Of a DNA stretch of 29,393 nucleotides, positions 20,195 through 29,393 are shown piece by piece (the stretch's first letter is position 1; each line of letters starts with the position of its first letter). The stretch spans positions 2,165-31,557 of the forward strand of contig MNCI01009524.1 of assembly GCA_015680685.1 (NCBI GenBank), in the 5' to 3' direction. Under the pieces are notes generated by a model, which saw nothing but the letters and a program-made list of their open reading frames with translations, did not search any database and was not told where the DNA came from. This DNA is from Gnetum montanum (taxonomy: Eukaryota; Streptophyta; Gnetopsida; Gnetales; Gnetaceae). A program made the position numbers and the translations under genes.

Positions 20195-20324
20195 TAGTGG
20201 TAGTTCCTAGGAAAAATAGGAGTATACACATTTTTATTGATTTTCAAGACCTAAATAAGACAACATCAAGGATAATTTTTCTTTGCCTAGTATTAACAAA
20301 CTTATTGATACTATAATCAAACAT
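20195..20324 (+). pseudogene. Ty3/gypsy RT fragment, continuation of element B
   Basis: About 130 bp that reads VVVPRKNRSIHIFIDFQDLN, the block that follows the WVSN motif in plant Ty3 RTs, then (after a frame change) SLPSINKLIDTIIKH. It is the direct continuation of the remnant ending at 18523 and is cut off by the next LTR at 20325, before the F-M-D-D box. Confidence 0.78.
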
Positions 20325-20667
20325 TGAAATACCATAAAAATTTGCATATTTTAACCATTTTTCCACTATGTAGCCTTCACCTTGTGAAACCTGAGGCAAA
20401 ATTTGATTGTAAAAATGAAAATTGTAATCCACAGTGGGAAATCTCAGATATTTCATACTTTTTAAGATGAAACATGCCACATAAGTGGTCAAAGCCTCAT
20501 TCCTTGAGTTAAAAAAAAAGTCACCTAGTTTCTATATTTAGGCTTAGGGAAGTCAAAAATGCCTTTTGGAATATCAAAAAAGGAAATTTGATGGGTTTTA
20601 TGGGGTTATACACTTTTTTACGATGGAAACACCTACAAGGAATGTAAACCTCACCTACCCTCAGCAT

Positions 20668-20832
20668 GGAGGAGTTGAAACCTTCCTTCTCAATGTGGAA
20701 ACTTTAATCCCCCAGTGTGGAGACTGCATGCACAACATAGAAACTTTACCCCTCAGTGTGGAAGTTTCACCCTAGCATGTAGGCTTCACCCCCAATGTGG
20801 AAATTTCATGGCTCTAGCATAGAAACATTAAT
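20668..20832. repeat. 20-bp minisatellite in L2
   Basis: About seven or eight tandem copies of a unit near CAGTGTGGAAACTTTACCCC, for example CAATGTGGAAACTT (20692), CAGTGTGGAAGTTT (20755) and CAATGTGGAAATTT (20792). Unit length varies between 20 and 29 bp at the left and settles at 20. The period is not a multiple of three, so the overlapping open frame (20566-20775) is not a gene. Confidence 0.75.
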
Positions 20833-20902
20833 GAACAAGATTTGAACACTCCAATGACTTCAACATTGATCATGCATGTTAGCGTGCAAGAACAACGCCA
20901 AC

Positions 20903-20982
20903 ATAGCTAGTGTGTCCCTATTACTATTTATAGTAAATGGAATGGCCATGGGGTTTTATAGTAATAGGGGCACACTAGCTAT
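20903..20982. repeat. Inverted repeat, 25-bp arms
   Basis: Left arm 20903-20927 and right arm 20958-20982 are reverse complements with one mismatch, separated by 30 bp. The left arm runs into the palindrome TTACTATTTATAGTAA (20921-20936). Confidence 0.85.
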
Positions 20983-22304
20983 AAATGAAATGTGTTGTAA
21001 ATTTCCAAAAACCTATAAATCCAAACCCAAAACACCATTTTAAGGTTCCACACTTTGGCATTTTTGAGCACATAGCAATTTTGGCCTTTAAGAGCTCTTA
21101 CAATAGTTGCAAAATGCAGCTTCTTAGAGCCACCCAACATGGAACCCTTGTAACCTTGGAACCCTCCTTATTACTCCCTTTGTTACCCCCTAAGTCTTGT
21201 GGGATTTCAGTTCCAATGCTACACTTTTGGGATCTCCAACTCCTAGTGTGAAGAATTTGTATAGCCAAATCCACCACACTTCTCACCTCCTAGCAATGAC
21301 CAGAGTTGTAGATTTGAGGTAGCAGCTAAGGAGCTTTGGCAACATCAAGAGTGGCTAAGCATCCAAATCATGGAGTAAATCACATCGTCTTTTACAGGCT
21401 CTAAATTCCTACCCCAGTGAACCCCCTTTTGCTCTCTCATGGGCAACTCTTATATACTCTCCTGAACTTATTCTTTATTTATTTAAATAAAATTTTAAAT
21501 TTCCAATTTATGTGCAATGTCTTTTATCTTTTTATTTCTAGATCTACATTTTTGTTATTTTACATCATTTTTTTTGCATTTTGTAAGTCCCTGGGTGATT
21601 TATCAGATCATCTAGGGCACCTTGAATCTCATTTTTTGGAGGCCTTAGGGATTTGGCATGGAGGTTGCTGCATCAGATATTTTGACTTTCCAACGATTGA
21701 TTTTTGTGGTTGCAATAGTTTTTTGGCACTACAAGGAGGGCCTCCACCTAATTTCTTTATTAAAAATTTATGTCCCTCTACCAACATTACTTGCCATTTA
21801 AATTTTTTTTCATTTTGCAGCAAAAATCATGGAAATCCTCTCAAATATCAATGGTGCCACTTAGACCTCTCCAAAAAAAGCCTCAATGTGGAAGTTATAG
21901 GTATTTGGGTGTTTTAATTATTCAAAACACTTGCTATGAATTTTAAAATCCAAGGATAGCATTAATACCATTCCCTCCTTTGGTTGCCAAATTTCTTTTT
22001 CCATTTTTCAACAATGGTGATTCAACCCTTCCAAAAGTTAGCTAAACCCCCATCTTTTCTAGCTAATAAAATTAGTAGCCTACCAAAATCAATTTCTAGT
22101 GGAAAGTACCAACTTTCGACTTTAGTTTTCAACACCCCACCTTCATCAATGTTGGAATAGAAACATGTGAGATTTTCCCATCTCACCCCCTTCCTTTCCC
22201 CTTGCCACACCTAGTGTAGAGGTAGCTAGGATGCTAGCCTAGGTAAAATTTGTTACAACCTTTTCACCTCTCCATTTTTGGTAAATGGATATACTTGTTG
22301 TTAT

Positions 22305-22335
22305 CCCCATCCTCCCCCCCACCAACCCCCACCCC
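22305..22335 (-). other. Putative G-quadruplex on the minus strand
   Basis: Four runs of at least four C on the plus strand (22305-22308, 22314-22320, 22326-22330, 22332-22335) give on the minus strand four G runs with loops of 1, 5 and 5 bases. This meets the usual sequence rule for an intramolecular G-quadruplex. Confidence 0.65.
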
Positions 22336-22337
22336 TC

Positions 22338-22353
22338 TTACTATTTATAGTAA
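22338..22353. repeat. Perfect palindrome TTACTATTTATAGTAA
   Basis: Seven-base arms around a TT centre; the same 16 bases occur at 20921-20936 in L2. The central CTATTTATAG also resembles a TATA box. Confidence 0.7.
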
Positions 22354-22479
22354 GTACTTCATTTTCAGCTATTTTTTCTTCTTTTAACCATTTTTAATTC
22401 CATTTGCTAGAATTTACTCATGTTTTTTCCTTTTATGGTATATCTCATGCCTTTTTGACACTATAACCATGTCTTTTTA

Positions 22480-24680
22480 ATAGTCAACCAAATTACCTTT
22501 TACTTTCACTGATGAAGGATCTAGACAACAAGACATAAGGTCTATGATCCCAAGGACCCTACAGTAATTGAATGTAGGTAGTCCCTGAGACTTAGGGGGC
22601 AAATTCTTAGGTTCTTAGAAATACATGTGGAGCATTATAACTTCATTTGCACCAAGATTTAGGCTAGCATGTTAATCCCACGAGTAGAAGCAAAAGATGA
22701 GAGGGAATTTGAGCTCATCCATCACATTGGGAAGGAGTATATTCCCCTTCCCTATGACCAAGTACCCCTTAATGACATCTACACTAGCATCTTAGGCATT
22801 CTCATTGAGATTGATGAAGATAACCCAAAGGCTACATCTGATGGACAACTAGAGAAAGAGGAGGATGAGTTTAGGGTAGAATCTAAGCCCAAAAACATCT
22901 TAGGAGGGTTTTCCCAACAAACATCCCCTAAGGCCATAGTGCCTTCTTCTAATGCCTTTGTTTTCTCCATAGATTAGGTACCACCATCCTCCATCCCTTC
23001 CTATCCTCCTATGGTTGATCCCACATTGGTCATAATTGTGCATCAAACCTAGTTGAAGCCATAACCAATAACTTATACCTGATCCATGCAGCCATTAGTA
23101 GTGGTTGTCATCACCACAAACCCACTAACTATACATGTGGGACCCAACATGGGATCCTAAGAAACTCAAGGTTCACATACCTCCTTTTTCTTTTTTGTGC
23201 CCCAAATACTAGACAAGCATCTTTTGCATTATTTAGATCACCAACTATAGCTATAACACAACATCTTCCTTCTATGCAACAACTAATAACAAGGCCACAA
23301 GCCTCCCAACAAATGTTGCAACCATTTGTGCAAATCCCATAGCCAACAAGGGCACCACAAGGGCTAGATTAGGCCTTTCAAATGATCTAGGACATAACTA
23401 AGCAACTAACGAGACTTAAAGCCTATACATCTCAAAGCATGAAGATCATGGATTTCTACCAGGATGATTTCATCAATCCTGTGATCCCACCCTTATGCTT
23501 CCTCCTAATGTTCCCATTCCTAAATTTAGCAAGTACAATAGAGAAGATGATTCCAGTGCTCACCTTATTACTTTGTACTTTGAGTACTTATTTTGAAACC
23601 TTGGCTACATACTATCATGAGGATTTTTCCCATGTCCTTAACTAGGATGTGCTTGATTGGTGTCGTGCTCTACTAAGAGGATCCCTATCCTCTCTTGAGG
23701 ACTTGAAAGCCTAGTTTGTTGACCACTTCAAGTATAACTTAAAGCTTGATACCACACTTGAATAATTGATGAAGATCAAGTAGTAACCCCTAGAACTAGT
23801 GTAGAAGTTCATCCAATCAAGGAATGATCTACTCAATGAAATACCTAAGCCTATAGCTAGAACACACCATTTGGATATATTCAAGGGAGTAGTTAATGAT
23901 TTTATTAAGTCCAAGATATATTACCTTGACCCATGGTCACTTAGTCAAGCATTCGTCTAAATCAAAAACATAGTGGACACTACAGAGGCTAGCCACAACC
24001 CTACCTACATAACATACAAAACTCAACATACATGGAGGGATAAAGAGAAGGGTAAGAAAAATAATGTAGCTATAGGAATGGTAACCAAGAAATCCAACAC
24101 AACTAACTAGGGGCCAAGGGCCAACCCAAGAAAAGCCCTTGCAAGCAATTGAGATAACCAACCCTCAACCTTTGGGGCCACTACATTGACAACAACTAGG
24201 CCAAAATTTGAGTAGAAGGACTATAGCAAGTACACTAGCCTACCTTTGAAGCCATCTGAATTGTTAGATCAACTATTGAAGAGTGGACACATACAATATA
24301 AGAAAATGACCAAAGCCACTTGAAAGAAGCATAAGCCACTATGAAAAATAGCCAAAGATTCCACTCAAGCAATAAAGGGTGACACTCAATTACCTAGGTA
24401 CTTAACACTAGACCTCTTTTGCCACTATCACCAACTATTTGATCATGACATAGAGTTTTGGCTCATGCTAGAGAATGACTTGTAGAAAATGATAGATAGG
24501 GAAGAGTTGGTCTTGGATGCTTTCAAATTAGTCCAACCACAAAATAAGCCAATTCATGTGTACAAATACTTGTTGAGCATTGATAACAACCCCTATGTCA
24601 TATTAGTATTCAACATCGATGATAATTGAAGAGTAGTGAAAGAACCATTTGTGATCTAGCTATCCCCTTATGATAAAAGG
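22480..24680 (+). pseudogene. Decayed gag of a Ty3/gypsy element (element C)
   Basis: The N-terminal part is open from 22669 to 22974 and acidic (IGKEYIPLPYDQVPLND, EIDEDNPKA). A Gln/Pro-rich stretch follows (22975-23350, many TAG and TAA at Gln positions). The retrotransposon gag core is recognisable at about 23590-23960: YFETLATYYHEDF, VLDWCRALLRGSLSSLEDLKA, DHFKYNLKLDTTLE, LLNEIPKPIA. Near the end (24420-24461) FCHYHQLFDHDIEFWL resembles the C-x-x-H...G-H-x-x-E-x-C block of plant Tat/Ogre-like gags, with the final Cys and a Gly lost. In the family, gag forms the virus-like particle. Frames change several times and stops are frequent. Confidence 0.75.
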
Positions 24681-25090
24681 GCCTCTTTAGCTTCCACTAG
24701 CTCAAGATCCCTTTTTTTTTTAAGAGTACCATCATGGACATCTCCAAGTAAGCCTTTTTTCATCAAGGTATCCCAAACCTAAACAACCCAACCAATCATA
24801 GCCTAACCAACTAACATGACCATACAACAACCTCCTCTGGTGGCCAATTCTACCACTTCTTTCTCACAACCAATAAATAACAAGTGAAAGACTTCAACTA
24901 AATAAAGGAAGAAGAATAAGAAAAAGCCTAGGAACAAGGGTGATAAGAAAGCTAAAGCACAAAAGGAAGTGGCTCCACCAAAGCCCATTTCCATATTGTT
25001 GATGCCCATGACATTCTCTGTCTAGCCTACCTCAACCAATGAACCATAGGAGAATCCCAAGATTCTAAACCAAAATAAAAAAAAAATTAA
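24681..25090 (+). pseudogene. Lys-rich tail downstream of gag
   Basis: Continues in gag sense with a strongly basic string (KKNKKKPRNKGDKKAKAQKE, about 24905-24964) and then APPKPISILLMP. It could be the gag-protease linker. No protease, RT or integrase follows: the element is cut off near 25090 at an A-rich stretch. Confidence 0.4.
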
Positions 25091-25099
25091 AACATAAAT

Positions 25100-26367
25100 T
25101 TTACATGTTGATAAGAAACATCTACACATATCAATCACTTCAGTACCTAAAGGGGTAATGTGCTACAACTATGATTTTTCCTTATCTACACAACCATAAC
25201 CAAAAATTTATCAAAAATTCATACAAGCTCTAATTTTAGTGATTCCACCATGGAAAGAATTTTGAAGTCACAAGATTTGTAGTCATAACAATTGAAAATA
25301 AAAATACATAGTTGTTTCTACATGGAATATAGATGAAATCAACAAAAAATTTGTAGTTGTCACCATTAACCCTCTTTCATGCAAGGTTGGTAAAAAAATT
25401 ATGAAAATTTTGTTTGAGCTTCAAAAGATGTGATTCCACCATTTTTTTTCAAAGCTTAAATTGAACCCTATGTACCCATGCTTAAAAAATTCAAAATCCT
25501 AGTAGTTTATTCAAAAACAATTCACCAATGTGGACAAAATTCTGAAAATGGTACAAACCTCCTTCTGACATAGGCTTAATAAAAAATTTGTTAAGACTTC
25601 ATTTTAAGTCCAACCAGAGTTATTCCACCTTCTTTGGAAAGATGAAGCCAATAACTACTCAACCATAGCCAAAATTTACCCAAAACCCTTGCCATTTTCT
25701 TAGAAAAAATTTATGAACTTACATGAAAATCTAAAAATGGCCTAAAAACCTAACTACATGACCTTAGGAAAATAACCATAACTCCATCATTATTAATCCA
25801 AATCAAATGAGAAAATAGCCATCAGAAAGATTAAAAAATCAGCTACAAAATAATATTATCAAATTTTAAAAATATTAGCTATTTTATTAGAAAAAAATAC
25901 ACAACATAGATTGTTTTTTTGTGTAAAAACCTAAAATTCCTAAAACCCAACTTAACATAGCCATAAAAACATAGCCAAAATAGCCAAAAAAATTAATGAC
26001 CACTAGAAAACACACCAAAATAATGGGTTAGGATTTCATTGAAATTTAANTTAGAAAACACACCAAAATAATGGGTTAGGATTTCATTGAAATTTAATTT
26101 TAACAAATCCTTAAGCCAAGATCTGATAGAAATGGTCCTACCCCTAAATTTTGGGAAAAAAGCATGAAAATAGTAAGCTTGATTTTAAGAAATTGAATCT
26201 ACTAAGGCAAAAACAACGAAATGACCATGGATCCATGTAGAAATAGCCATAATAAGAGGTGGTATTTTGCTAGAATTTTTATTTACCCCCTCTATCAACA
26301 TAAATCTAAAACAAATGGCCACACATGTGGTAAGATAAACAAAGCAAAAATGGACAGAATTGCCTAC
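25100..26367 (-). repeat. Intron-1-like sequence of a second copy of the unrecognised gene
   Basis: AT-rich sequence. Its right end is related to intron 1 of the first copy: both have a GTA..CAATTCT donor region, preceded on the plus strand by a CAAAG-AAAATGG block (14080-14100 against 26340-26355). GTGATTCCACC-like words recur at about 25239, 25430 and 25619, again near 190 bp apart. No exon 2 is seen to its left. Confidence 0.45.
26004..26097. repeat. Exact 46-bp duplication around a single N
   Basis: Bases 26004-26049 equal 26052-26097, separated by N (26050) and T. As at 7692, this looks like an unmerged contig overlap. Confidence 0.9.
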
Positions 26368-26479
26368 CTTGGAGTAGCAACAGACAAGGCTTAGATTGAA
26401 ATGAGCTTGAGTATCCCTGATAGGTCCTTCACTCATTCATCCACCTACTTAATCCTAGGATTCTAACTCTTTTCTCCAT
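26368..26479 (-). pseudogene. Possible exon 1 of the second gene copy
   Basis: ATG at 26479-26477, then a basic start (MEKRVRILG) and a TGA after 16 codons. It ends CTCCAAG before a GTAGGCAATT donor that resembles the donor of the first copy. Length is 112 bases against 125 in the first copy. Sequence similarity inside the exon is weak (an AGAATCCTA block), so the assignment depends on the flanking similarity and the layout. Confidence 0.35.
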
Positions 26480-26939
26480 GTTGTTTCAATGCCATGATAG
26501 GCTAAACACTAGGAGTAGTTTGAAATCAAGGAAAATAGGAGTTCGACGCTATGTGTAGGAAAGAATGAGGCTTCCACAATCAAAATAGTTTTCCTCTATA
26601 AAAAAAATGTCTACCAAAGGTCTCCTCCAATGCATAGTTTTCAAATATGTGAATTGTGATTAAAAAATTATAAAATTTAGCATTAAAAACCACATCTAAA
26701 CCTAAACAAACATCTTAAGAACCCAACTGCTGATTAAATGCACCATAACTCCAAGTGCACTAAAGTGCAAAAGGGGGAAACTTTCTTCAATGCTAATATG
26801 GATGGGAAATATCTTCACTTTTCAAAATTTAAAATTTTTTGGATTGTAGGCCCCACCATACACCTTCCCACTTAACCAAAAATTGCATCAATACTGATTT
26901 TTGACCACTTTTGACACTTTAAAAAATGTTTCAATCTTA
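26480..26939 (-). promoter_or_regulatory. Upstream region of the second gene copy
   Basis: Related to 14234-14600 in its distal part: a block with AGTGCAAAG (about 26763) and a TTGG..GTAGGCCCCACC block (26838-26857) match the first copy at 14498 and 14560. No clear TATA box is seen. Confidence 0.4.
26849..26856. promoter_or_regulatory. GGCCCCAC word (TCP-type site)
   Basis: Matches GGNCCCAC and lies at the place corresponding to GTGGGTCCCAC in the first copy. Confidence 0.3.
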
Positions 26940-29393
26940 AATCTCATGCATCCATGCTAGGGATTGTATGCCTAGTGTGGATTTATGCCTCCATATTACA
27001 ATATCATTAAAACATGAATGTTTACCATTTTTAGTAACTTGAACCTACCTTTTTCAATCCTAGGATCCCAAAAAAGGAGTGAAACACTATTAAAATGGGA
27101 TAGCTTGGGTTTCCACACTACAAAAACACTAACTATCATGGGAAAATTGAAGTAACACTCATTCTTACCCCAAAAAAAATCTAGCCTAAGTTTGACCTTG
27201 AAGTGGATCCCATATGATTGAGAACCCCTCAAAGTATCTCTGGTAGCCCCAAAACCTCATCAAACCTAGTTGAAACTAGTCAAAATTGATAAAAACCTTG
27301 AGATTTGGTGTTTCACATTGGGAGAGGCTTCATTCATACTAAACTTCTCATTCCCAACATGAATGTATGGGGGAAAGCCAAGAATGACCCAGTTTGACTA
27401 CCTAGCAACCATTTTTCAAAGCCTAGTAACACCTAGACATTGCCAAAACTCACTAGAGCTTTCAAATGCTTCAAAAGTAGTTAAATTTGGTACAAAAATA
27501 TTATCCCCATCCCATCCACACTAGGGCCATTATTAATAGTGTGGAAGGAAGGGGTAAATTTCAAAATACACTTAAGAGCCTCCAAACTACTAGATCTTGA
27601 CACTTAGTATTAACTGTTGACATTGGCAACCCCAGAAACTAACATGCATGGTTCATTGAGTGTTAAACTAGTATAGATCTAGCTTTATTGGTTCTTACAT
27701 AATAAGGGATACCTCTTCCATGCTACCTAGCATGAAAAACTAGGGGTATTAGCTAGGAAACCTAGTGGGGGTGCCAAAAACAAGAAAACAACCTCAACAT
27801 TCACCTCTTACCTAACACCAAAACCTTCACAACGCTTCTGGATGCCACTAAACTACAAAAATTAGTACAAATAACCCCCCTAAGGTTTTTTCACACTAAT
27901 TATGGTCTCATCCATACTAATCATTCTATTATTAGTGTGGATGAAAGGGGGGAAGCTAAAACTATTAAAATTTTCATGCAGTTTAGCTTCCAAAAGCAAC
28001 CCAGACCTTTCAAAAGCGACCAAACACCTAAGAGTCATTTGAAATGAAAAAAACATATCTCTCATGGGTTCTCCATGCCAAGGAGAATCCTATCCAATTT
28101 GAGCCTTCCACCCTCAGCATGGAGGAAAGGGGAATGCTGGAAAATCCTCTCACAACCTTCAAACTGACTAGATTTTAACCTTAGACATTGATAGCCAATG
28201 CTTGCAACACTATAGACACTCATGCATAGTCAAAATTTACTATAAATGGTCATAAAACCTTTTTCCTAAATCTTCCACATTGACCATGAAACAACTAGTG
28301 TGGAAAAATGTGGGGAAGCTCAAATGTTTCCTAATAACCCTTGAAATGATCAATATTGACATTGGATGCTAGCAATCAATACTAGCTACCTAAGAAGCCA
28401 GCATGTATAGCCAAAAATGATGAAAAATGGTAAAAAGAAGGGTCCCTTAGTTCCTTCACACTAAGAATTATTTCTTCCATGATTCCTAGCATGGAAAGAG
28501 AGGGGAACTTTGGGGGGACGTCAAAATAGCCTCCAAATACCTTGAACGAACACCGAAAAGCCATGTGTATGTCCTAGAGCCTTGTTAGCATATCCTAAGA
28601 CTCTCAAGCTTATCAAAATTAATCATGAATAGCCAAAAAATTCTTTCCCCTAATCTTACATGCTACACATGAAATCCCAAGCATGAAAAATGATGAAAGC
28701 TCAAAAATCACTCACCAGCCTTCAAAACGATCAAATTTTGATACCAGGCATTAGTAATCGATGCTAGCTACCTTGAAGACCTACATGCATGGTCACAAAT
28801 AATGCAACTAATCAAATAGTTATTTCCACCAAGTATTCCACATTAGACACACTATCCCTAGTGTAAAGAAAGAGGGGGAAACTCAAACACCACCTAGAAA
28901 ACCTCCAAACTAACCAAACTTGAGCTCAAACCCTAGTCCTTGACCCCAGCAATAATGGAAGCATGCATGCATAATCAATTAAGGTTAAAATTGATTTATA
29001 TCTAACATTTATGATTCTTCCATGCTAGGGACCCCTTCCTTCATGCTGGTAGCATTGAAAATGAGGGGGAAACTCATTTGAAGCTCATATACAACTTGGA
29101 ACGACATCAAATAACCTTACATGCACTCTAGAACCCTGTTAGTAGTCATTGATGCCTTCAAACCTTAAGAAAACGTATCCTAGATGGCCAAAATCTTGGT
29201 TCCCCCTAGTATTTCATGCTAAGCCTCCTAGCCCTAATGTGGAAAAATGGGGAGAAGCTTAAAAACCACTTGGGAGTACTCAAAACTACCAAATTTTGAC
29301 ATGAAGACCTAGCCATTGTCCCTGGAAAATCTAGAAGATAACATGCATAGTAGATTGTCACTTGAATTAGCCTAGATCTAGTATTCTTACTTC
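26940..29393. repeat. Degenerate tandem array, unit about 189 bp (array 2)
   Basis: CTAGTGTGG/CTAGCATGG-like anchors, usually followed by A-rich then GGGG sequence, occur at about 26972, 27137, 27354, 27538, 27727, 27932, 28114, 28295, 28487, 28679, 28858, 29049 and 29234. The mean spacing is about 189 bp. Between anchors, a CCTTC-AAACT..CTTGACAT..GGCA/TAGCAA block recurs, similar to the second block of array 1 in the same orientation. The array runs off the right end of the window. There is no coding sense. Confidence 0.82.

Larger units (their letters stand above)
20325..21733 (+). mobile_element. LTR L2, same family as L1
   Basis: It begins TGAAATACCA, identical to L1 for ten bases, and ends GGCACTACA where L1 ends GGTGCTACA. 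Shared blocks include a CTATAT..GGCTT segment (18717 against 20532) and the last 150 bp (GATCAT..AGG..CTT..GAATC). AACAT precedes it but is not repeated after it, so it is not a simple solo LTR. The region beyond holds a leader and a gag remnant, so it is best read as the 5' LTR of element C. A TATA-like CTTATATACT lies near 21448 and AATAAAA near 21486. It differs from L1 in carrying a 20-bp minisatellite and a hairpin. Confidence 0.72.
21734..22479 (+). other. Leader between L2 and gag
   Basis: Non-coding sequence between LTR L2 and the gag remnant. No primer-binding site with a standard TGG start is visible directly after the LTR. The part up to 21917 is covered by an open frame that starts inside the LTR and is not considered a gene. 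It contains a C-rich tract (22305-22335) followed by a palindrome (22338-22353). Confidence 0.5.

Noticed and set aside
20566-20775. 69-codon frame covering the L2 minisatellite
   Set aside because: The 20-bp repeat period breaks codon phase between units, so coding constraint is unlikely.
21734-21760. Primer-binding site directly after LTR L2
   Set aside because: The bases AGGAGGGCC do not start with TGG and match no tRNA 3' end that I can name.
21417-21917. 166-codon open frame on the plus strand, the longest in the window
   Set aside because: It lies mostly inside LTR L2, crosses the LTR end, is Phe/Leu/Cys-rich from T-rich DNA and is not kept in L1.
22779-22970. Minus-strand open frame
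   Set aside because: Antisense shadow of the open gag N-terminus (22669-22974), which is in the expected position upstream of the gag core.
14600-29393. CRISPR array as an explanation of the regular repeats
   Set aside because: Units of 189 bp are diverged throughout, with no short identical repeat and unique spacer pattern, and the sequence is clearly eukaryotic.

Overview
The window looks like nuclear DNA of a plant with a large, repeat-rich genome, most likely a gymnosperm. This is inferred from layered, heavily decayed Ty3/gypsy-type retrotransposon remnants, AT-rich spacers and strong CpG loss; no species marker is visible. I found no intact protein-coding gene, rRNA, tRNA or CRISPR array. 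Stop codons in the decayed reading frames are mostly TAG, TAA or TGA where CAG, CAA, CGA or TGG is expected, which fits long-term deamination of methylated cytosine.

Region by region: (1) 1-810 is richer in CpG and gene-like, but its gene is not recognised. (2) About 1500-5930 is a plus-strand Ty3/gypsy wreck: a Pro/Gln-rich gag-like part, retropepsin, reverse transcriptase, RNase H and an integrase zinc finger. Its pol is split by a well-defined solo LTR on the minus strand (4803-5445, 5-bp target duplication, 7-bp terminal inverted repeats, CpG-rich, so comparatively recent). The integrase runs into an older LTR of the same family in the opposite orientation (5931-6750). (3) 6937-8484 is LTR-like, with a TATA box and a repeat cluster upstream of it. 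(4) 8876-14233, minus strand, is a decayed multi-exon gene of unrecognised family with matching splice phases at several introns. (5) Upstream of its first exon is a degenerate tandem array with a unit near 189 bp (about 14600-17040), then a simple-sequence region (17170-17900).

(6) 18050-20324 is a second Ty3 reverse-transcriptase remnant split by a 1.67-kb solo LTR (18524-20189). A related LTR starts at 20325 and ends at 21733. A leader with a G-quadruplex candidate and a perfect palindrome follows, then a decayed gag (about 22480-24680). (7) 25100 to the end repeats the layout of part 4-5 on the same strand: intron-like sequence, a possible first exon, a related upstream region and a second array of about 189-bp units that runs off the window.

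Taken together, the window is a nest of dead mobile elements. The least familiar component is a repeated module, present twice here: a tandem array of about 189 bp upstream of the first exon of an unrecognised spliced gene. Two single-N positions are each flanked by exact duplications of 41 and 46 bp and look like assembly joins, not biology.
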